From an uncultured Eubacterium sp. (GTDB lineage: Bacteria > Bacillota > Clostridia > Lachnospirales > Lachnospiraceae), in contig URYE01000081.1 of NCBI GenBank assembly GCA_900551945.1, positions 1-10,804 of the forward strand: 10,804 nt of DNA. Reading direction: 5' to 3'. Both the position numbers and the translations under genes were made by a program. Every line of letters starts with the position of its first letter. Positions within the stretch are counted from its first letter, which is position 1. The notes below the pieces were generated by a model, which saw nothing but the letters and a program-made list of their open reading frames with translations, was not told the origin of the DNA and did not search any database. This document shows positions 6,108 through 10,804 of this stretch, in pieces.

Positions 6108-8342
6108 ATGAAGTATGGCATGAAAAAGAAAATCGGCTATTCTATCATTATCCTTGCAATGCTCGTTGGATTTACACTTATAGCAATTTTTGGTGTGGAC
6201 TCTAACGGTTCTGGTAGTGCAAAGGACATTAATCTGGGTCTTGACCTTGCTGGTGGTGTAAGTATTACTTACGAAGTTCAGGAGGACAACCCAAGTACAC
6301 AAGATATGGATGATACTATCTATAAGCTTGAAAAGCGAGTAGAGGGTAAGAGTACAGAGTCACAGGTGTATCAAGCAGGTAACAACAGAATTACTGTTGA
6401 AATCCCTGGTGTAACTGACGCTAATAGTATTCTTGAGGAATTAGGAACACCTGGTTCTTTGGAATTTGTCGATGCAACTAATTATACAGCATGGTCAAAT
6501 GGAGAGGATTATACAACTCTTCTTACTGGTTCTGATGTAGAAAGTGCACAGGCTTACACAGATACATCGTCTTCATCATCAACTTCTTATGGTGTTCAGC
6601 TTACATTTACAGATGATGGTGCTAAGAAGTTTGAAGAAGCTACAGGTAATAATGTAGGTAATATTATTTATATTATCTATGATGGACAAGTAGTAAGTGC
6701 TCCACGAGTTCAGACAACAATTTCTGGTGGAACAGCTTCTATTACTAATATGGAATCTTTTGAATCAGCAGACACACTTGCAACATTCGTAAGAATTGGT
6801 TCTATTCCACTTACTCTTAAAGAAGTTAGCTCTAACATAGTTGGTGCTCAGTTAGGAAAAGACGCTATCAGAACAAGTCTTTATGCAGCTATTTTAGGTC
6901 TTATTCTTCTTTGTATATTTATGATAGTTGTATACAAAATACCGGGTGTTGTTGCTACATTTGCACTTTGGATATATACAGCGCTTGTGCTTATCCTTGT
7001 TAGTGTATATGACCTTACACTTACACTTCCGGGTATTGCAGGTATTATTCTTGGTATCGGTATGGCAGTTGATGCTAATGTTGTTATTTACTCAAGAATT
7101 AGAGAAGAACTTGGTGCAGGAAGAAGTGTTGAAAATGCAATCAATGCTGGTTATAGCAAGGCTACATCAGCTATTGTTGATGGTAATATAACAACACTTA
7201 TTGCAGCAGCAGTTCTTTACATATTTGGTTCAGGTACAATTAAGGGCTTTGCTACAACACTTGCTGTAGGTATTGTTGTATCAATGTTTACTGCTCTTGT
7301 AATAACAAGAGTTATTATGAAGCTCTTTTATAACTTTGGTATCAAAGACGCAAAATGGTATGGTAAGACTGTTCATAAGAAGAAATTTAACGTACTTGGT
7401 ATAAGAAAGTATTGCTTTATAGGTTCAGCAGTTGTAATTCTTGCAGGCTTTGCAGGAATGATAGGCTTTAATGCTACAGGTAATAAGGTGCTTAATTTCA
7501 GTCTTGAATTTGTTGGTGGTACAACAACAACATTTACATTTGACAAGGAATACTCTCAGCAGGAGATTGAAAATGATATTATTCCTGTAATTACAAAGGC
7601 AACAGGTATATCAACAGTTCAACAGCAAAAAGTACAAGATAGTACAAAGGTTACATTTAAGACAATAGATTTATCACTTGAACAAAGAGAAGCTATGGAA
7701 ACAGCAGTTAAAGAGAAGTTCCCAATTCAAGATGGTACAATTGTCGAGTCTGATACAATTAGTTCTTCTGTAAGTTCAACAATGAAGAAGGACGCATTTA
7801 TTTCAGTAATCATTGCTACTATATGTATGCTTGTTTACATTTGGTTTAGATTTAGAGATATTAAGTTTGCAGCAGCCGCAGTTGTTGCTCTTTTACACGA
7901 TGTTTTAGTAGTACTTGCTTTCTATGCTCTTGCAAGAGTTCAAGTTGGTACAACATTTATTGCATGTATGCTTACAATTGTAGGTTACTCAATTAATGCT
8001 ACTATTATTATATTTGACCGTATTAGAGAGAACTTAAGAAATGCAGACTCTAAGACTAATATTACTGACCTTGTAAATGATGCTGTTACAAATACATTTA
8101 CAAGAACTATTAATACATCGCTTACAACATTTATTATGTTATTTACATTGTTTATATTTGGTGTAACTTCTGTAAGAGAATTCGCACTTCCACTTATGGT
8201 TGGTGTTGTATGTGGTGCTTACTCATCAGTATGTATTACAAGTGCATTGTGGTATGTAATGGGTGGTAAGAAAAGGGGAGTTATTGAAGAAGAGAAGAAA
8301 AAGGTAGCTCCTAAAGTTGACAGAGATGGCGCACAAATTTAA
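6108..8342 (+). CDS. secDF: Fused protein translocase subunit SecDF
   Basis: Membrane motor that uses the proton gradient to pull preproteins out of the SecYEG channel. At 744 residues it is a natural SecD-SecF fusion of usual size. SecD half: TM1 at about 10-28, LGLDLAGG (43-50), the external P1 domain to about 250, then five helices with GMAVDANVVIYSRIREE (Asp322). SecF half from about 430: SLEFVGGTT (465-473) and five more helices after the small external domain, with VGYSINATIIIFDRIREN near 626-643 and RTINTS at 666-671. The usual SecF motif is SxNDT; here Ala631 (bases 7998-8000) replaces that Asp. The ATG at 6108 is preferred over the upstream GTG at 6087 because AGGGAG (6091-6096) precedes it and the protein then starts at the positively charged edge of TM1. 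A strong terminator follows. Identity is certain; the functional effect of the Ala is not. Confidence 0.96.
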   Translation: MKYGMKKKIGYSIIILAMLVGFTLIAIFGVDSNGSGSAKDINLGLDLAGGVSITYEVQEDNPSTQDMDDTIYKLEKRVEGKSTESQVYQAGNNRITVEIPGVTDANSILEELGTPGSLEFVDATNYTAWSNGEDYTTLLTGSDVESAQAYTDTSSSSSTSYGVQLTFTDDGAKKFEEATGNNVGNIIYIIYDGQVVSAPRVQTTISGGTASITNMESFESADTLATFVRIGSIPLTLKEVSSNIVGAQLGKDAIRTSLYAAILGLILLCIFMIVVYKIPGVVATFALWIYTALVLILVSVYDLTLTLPGIAGIILGIGMAVDANVVIYSRIREELGAGRSVENAINAGYSKATSAIVDGNITTLIAAAVLYIFGSGTIKGFATTLAVGIVVSMFTALVITRVIMKLFYNFGIKDAKWYGKTVHKKKFNVLGIRKYCFIGSAVVILAGFAGMIGFNATGNKVLNFSLEFVGGTTTTFTFDKEYSQQEIENDIIPVITKATGISTVQQQKVQDSTKVTFKTIDLSLEQREAMETAVKEKFPIQDGTIVESDTISSSVSSTMKKDAFISVIIATICMLVYIWFRFRDIKFAAAAVVALLHDVLVVLAFYALARVQVGTTFIACMLTIVGYSINATIIIFDRIRENLRNADSKTNITDLVNDAVTNTFTRTINTSLTTFIMLFTLFIFGVTSVREFALPLMVGVVCGAYSSVCITSALWYVMGGKKRGVIEEEKKKVAPKVDRDGAQI

Positions 8343-8360
8343 TTAGAATATTGTTTGTTT

Positions 8361-8402
8361 GAATGTTTGGGTTGAGAGTGTCAATCCAAACATTCTTTAT
8401 TT
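8361..8402 (+). terminator. Intrinsic terminator after secDF
   Basis: The 15-bp stem 8361-8375 (GAATGTTTGGGTTGA) pairs with 8381-8395 (TCAATCCAAACATTC) with one G-T pair and a 5-base loop, followed by TTTATTT. It starts 18 bases after the stop and closes the scfA-scfB-secDF locus. Confidence 0.92.
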
Positions 8403-8416
8403 AAAGGGTTAGATGA

Positions 8417-8645
8417 CTTAAATTTTTGTATTTTGCATCTTTTTGTTGTGAGGATATCAGTATTATATAAACATACACACACCAGTAAAAGTACAGCCAA
8501 CAATATTTGTATGCCATCATTGAACAAGGGCGTTCGCTGTTGTCACACAAATATTGTTGACAGTTCTTTTAATGGTGTATTTTATGTTTATATAATACGG
8601 ATATCTTACGGGAAGTTGTTGAGGTGTAAAATACAAAAATTTAAG
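8417..8645. repeat. Long palindromic repeat element (family 2) between secDF and recJ
   Basis: Inverted repeat of 229 bases with arms of about 100. The ends are perfect 18-mers: CTTAAATTTTTGTATTTT (8417-8434) against AAAATACAAAAATTTAAG (8628-8645). Inner perfect blocks are GTATTATATAAACATA (8460-8475) against 8583-8598, and CAACAATATTTGT (8498-8510) against 8547-8559. The remaining loop is about 35 bases. A 79-residue plus-strand frame covers it but resembles no protein. A MITE-like element or a transcribed long hairpin are the main options. It shares no clear sequence with the family 1 element. Confidence 0.88.
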
Positions 8646-8725
8646 TGGGGTGTAATGTGTGAAATGGGGTAATTGTGTTTGTGTGTTGTGAAAAAGAATG
8701 TTTGATATTGAGATAGGTGTTGCTG
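8567..8725. repeat. Tandem unit 1 (right arm of family 2 element plus flank)
   Basis: The unit runs from TTTTAATGG through GGGAAGTTGTTG, AAAATACAAAAATTTAAG, GTAATGTGTGAAA and AGAATGTTTGATATTGA to GGTGTTGCTG. It repeats in the same order 165-175 bases downstream. Confidence 0.82.
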
Positions 8726-8731
8726 GTGGTT

Positions 8732-8900
8732 TTTTAATGGTTAATTTAGTTTGTATAGTACTGATATTGATATCTTATGGGAAGTTGTTGGGGGCAAAAT
8801 ACAAAAATTTAAGTGGATGTAATGTGTGAAAATGGGGGCAATTGTATTTGGATGTTGTTATTGAAAGAGAATGTTTGATATTGATATATAGGCGTTGCTG
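8732..8900. repeat. Tandem unit 2, with a short third remnant up to about 8937
   Basis: Direct repeat of 8567-8725 with small insertions and substitutions. The 18-mer AAAATACAAAAATTTAAG recurs exactly at 8796-8813. After the closing GGCGTTGCTG, the stretch 8900-8937 (GAAAGTTATTGAGAGTGCAA, then GTAAAAATTTA) resembles the start of a third unit. The repeat therefore runs almost to the recJ start. Confidence 0.8.
8861..8890 (+). promoter_or_regulatory. Weak candidate promoter for recJ inside tandem unit 2
   Basis: TTGAAA (8861-8866), an 18-base spacer, then TATATA (8885-8890). Unit 1 has GTGAAA and GAGATA at the matching places, so only unit 2 offers this match. A strong terminator upstream means recJ needs its own promoter, but this match is modest in AT-rich DNA. 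Confidence 0.3.
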
Positions 8901-8961
8901 AAAGTTATTGAGAGTGCAAAGTAAAAATTTATACGGCAGAGTTGGAAGAATGGAGATTGAT

Positions 8962-10695
8962 ATGAGAAAAGGTTTTAATAGTAAGTGGTTGGTGTATGCT
9001 AAGAGGGCGGATTTTAAGGGGATACAGGAAAGGTTTGGAATTGACCAGGTTATTGCTAGGATTATGCGAAATAGAGATGTGATAACTGATGAAGAAATAC
9101 AAATGTATCTTAATGGTGGGCTGGAAGTTATGTACAATCCGCTTCTTATGAAGGATTTATCAAAAGCTGTGGATATTATTATTGATAAGATTAGGCAAAA
9201 TAAAAAAATTAGAATTATTGGCGATTATGATATTGATGGAGTGTGTTCAATTACTATTCTTTACAAGGCTTTTAAGAGAGCGGGAGCTGATGTGGATTAT
9301 GTTGTTCCACATAGGATTAAAGATGGATATGGTATTAATGAACATCTTATTGACAATGCTTATGATGAAGGTGTTGATACTATTGTAACGTGTGACAATG
9401 GCATTGCGGCAATTGAGCAGATTAACTATGGAATAGATAAGGGTATGACGATTATAGTTACAGACCATCATGACATACCATTTTCTTATGATGAAAATGA
9501 AAATAAGATATATAAATCTTCTAGGGCAAATGCTATTGTTGACCCTAAGCAAGCGGAATGTGATTATCCTTTTGAACTTTTGTGTGGTGCAGGGGTTGCG
9601 TATAAATTTGTAAGTGTGCTTTATGATAGGTTAGAGCTTGATAAAGATGATATGGAGGACTATGCAGAATTTATGGCAATTGCTACAATTGGTGATGTAG
9701 TGGATTTGAAAAATGAGAACAGAGTTATTGTAAAATACGGTCTTAAGCATATTGCGCATACTAAGAATAAGGGGTTGAGAGCGCTTATTGAAGTGTGTCA
9801 GCTTGATATTACACAGCTTAGTGCGTATCATATAGGTTTTATTATAGGCCCATGTCTTAATGCTAGTGGACGATTGGAAACGGCTAAAGAAGCTATTGAG
9901 CTTTTTTTGAGTGATGATATAGCCGACAGTTATTCAAGGGCTACAAGGCTTAAACAGTTAAATGATGAGCGTAAGCAAATGACAGAGGATGAGTCGCAAA
10001 AAGCTATTGAAATGGTTGAAACATCGGATATGATTGATGACAATGTACTTGTGGTGTATTTACCAGATTGCCATGAAAGTATTGCGGGGATTATAGCAGG
10101 AAGACTTAGAGAGAAATTTTATAAGCCTGTGTTAGTTATAACTAATGCAGAGGACGGGGCAAAAGGGTCAGGTAGGTCTATAGATGGTTATAATATGTTT
10201 GAAGAAATATCTAAGTGTGCTGACCTTTTAACTAAGTTTGGCGGACATCCTATGGCAGCGGGATTATCGCTTCCGATTGAAAATATTGATGAATTTAGGA
10301 GAAGACTTAATATTAATCAAAGGCTTACAGATAAGGAGCTTACACCTGTTGTCTGGATTGATGTTCCTATGCCTGTCAGTTATGTGACTATGGAGCTTGT
10401 AGAGCAGTTAAAGGTGTTAGAGCCTTTTGGCAAGGGAAATGAAAAGCCTATATTTGCTGACAAAAATCTTGTTGTTAAATCGGCTCGTCTTATTGGCAAG
10501 AATAGTAATGTGCTTAAAATGCAGCTTGAAAGTAATGATGGGCGTGTGGTTGATGCTATTATGTTTCATGTTGTTGACGAGGTTATTCCTTTTAAGGGTG
10601 ATAGTATATCTATGGTTTATTATCCTGATATTAATGAGTATAATGGGAGAAAATCTTTGCAATTTGTGGTGCAAGAATGGCAGTTTTGTAAGTGA
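8962..10695 (+). CDS. recJ: Single-stranded-DNA-specific exonuclease RecJ
   Basis: Cytoplasmic 5'-3' exonuclease of the DHH phosphoesterase superfamily used in recombination and repair. At 577 residues it has the usual size for Clostridia. Motifs in order: GDYDIDG (87-93, metal-binding Asp residues), TCDNG (143-147), TDHHD (167-171, the DHH signature), IGDVVDL (243-249), LNASGRLETA (299-308), CHESIAGIIAGRL (370-382) and KGSGRS (401-406) with KFGGHPMAAG (425-434) of the DHHA1 domain, then LEPFGKGNEKPIF (486-498) opening the C-terminal OB-like domain. All expected metal ligands are visible. The ATG at 8962 is chosen because GGAG (8952-8955) lies 6 bases upstream. Starts at 8908 (TTG) and 8950 (ATG) are possible, but the longer one begins in repeat-derived sequence. 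No simple terminator follows within the window. Confidence 0.95.
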   Translation: MRKGFNSKWLVYAKRADFKGIQERFGIDQVIARIMRNRDVITDEEIQMYLNGGLEVMYNPLLMKDLSKAVDIIIDKIRQNKKIRIIGDYDIDGVCSITILYKAFKRAGADVDYVVPHRIKDGYGINEHLIDNAYDEGVDTIVTCDNGIAAIEQINYGIDKGMTIIVTDHHDIPFSYDENENKIYKSSRANAIVDPKQAECDYPFELLCGAGVAYKFVSVLYDRLELDKDDMEDYAEFMAIATIGDVVDLKNENRVIVKYGLKHIAHTKNKGLRALIEVCQLDITQLSAYHIGFIIGPCLNASGRLETAKEAIELFLSDDIADSYSRATRLKQLNDERKQMTEDESQKAIEMVETSDMIDDNVLVVYLPDCHESIAGIIAGRLREKFYKPVLVITNAEDGAKGSGRSIDGYNMFEEISKCADLLTKFGGHPMAAGLSLPIENIDEFRRRLNINQRLTDKELTPVVWIDVPMPVSYVTMELVEQLKVLEPFGKGNEKPIFADKNLVVKSARLIGKNSNVLKMQLESNDGRVVDAIMFHVVDEVIPFKGDSISMVYYPDINEYNGRKSLQFVVQEWQFCK

Positions 10696-10755
10696 TTGAT
10701 GAACGGACGTATTTTGCCTTATGAAGATGTGTGGGAGAGTGTGTTATTTGATAAA

Positions 10756-10804
10756 ACATTCACACACCAGTGAAAGTACAATTAGCTATATTTGTATGCC
10801 CACA
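10756..10804 (+). repeat. Partial further copy of family 2 element left arm
   Basis: CACACACCAGTGAAAGTACA (10761-10780) matches 8476-8495 at 19 of 20 bases, and TATTTGTATGCC (10789-10800) matches 8504-8515 exactly. The bases between are diverged. This is the same orientation as the left arm of the 8417-8645 palindrome; the rest lies beyond the window. Family 2 copies thus flank recJ on both sides. Confidence 0.82.

Noticed and set aside
8433..8672. Plus-strand open frame of 79 codons between secDF and recJ
   Set aside because: It lies almost wholly in the family 2 palindrome, has no good ribosome site, and its composition follows the repeat.
8567..8937. CRISPR array
   Set aside because: The tandem units are about 165 bases, diverged and lack short uniform repeats with unique spacers; no cas genes are present.
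8908..8961. TTG at 8908 as recJ start
   Set aside because: No ribosome site was seen, and the extra residues are coded by repeat-like sequence; the ATG at 8962 has GGAG 6 bases ahead.

Overview
The window looks like a low-GC Clostridia chromosome, most plausibly Lachnospiraceae. The signs are AT-rich codon use, a SCIFF ranthipeptide precursor with its radical SAM maturase (a Clostridia hallmark), a fused SecDF, and palindromic intergenic repeats. All genes I can support are on the + strand.

Layout: (1) 1-2385, leuS, lacking only its first few codons. Its first ~360-380 bases are GC-rich and the rest AT-rich, an abrupt break inside the gene that suggests an assembly chimera or a recombination event. 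(2) 2386-3235, an 850-base non-coding stretch with a large composite palindrome (arms about 2394-2466 and 2674-2738, several strong hairpins between them), a second direct copy of its right arm, and a candidate promoter. (3) 3236-4222, an AEC-family permease. (4) 4254-8402, the SCIFF locus: near-consensus promoter, strong ribosome binding site, 48-residue six-cysteine precursor (scfA), a hairpin terminator, the radical SAM/SPASM maturase (scfB), then the secDF fusion and a strong terminator. (5) 8403-8961, a non-coding stretch with a second, unrelated long palindrome (8417-8645) followed by a tandem extra copy of its right arm. (6) 8962-10695, recJ. (7) 10696-10804, the start of a further copy of the second palindrome family, cut by the window end.

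How the parts fit: scfA and scfB form a precursor-plus-maturase pair that by family knowledge puts Cys-to-Thr thioether links into the peptide. SecDF is a membrane motor for Sec export and RecJ is a DNA repair exonuclease; from memory both often lie near SCIFF genes in Clostridia, and no functional link is shown here. No dedicated peptidase or ABC exporter for the peptide is present. I found no tRNA, rRNA, CRISPR array, transposase or integrase.

The main oddities are the composition break in leuS, atypical editing and KMSKS motifs in LeuRS, an Ala where SecF normally has a membrane Asp, and two unrelated palindromic repeat families that share one topology: a full palindrome followed by an extra direct copy of the right arm. 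I do not claim a wholly new system. The least explained structures are the palindromic repeats.
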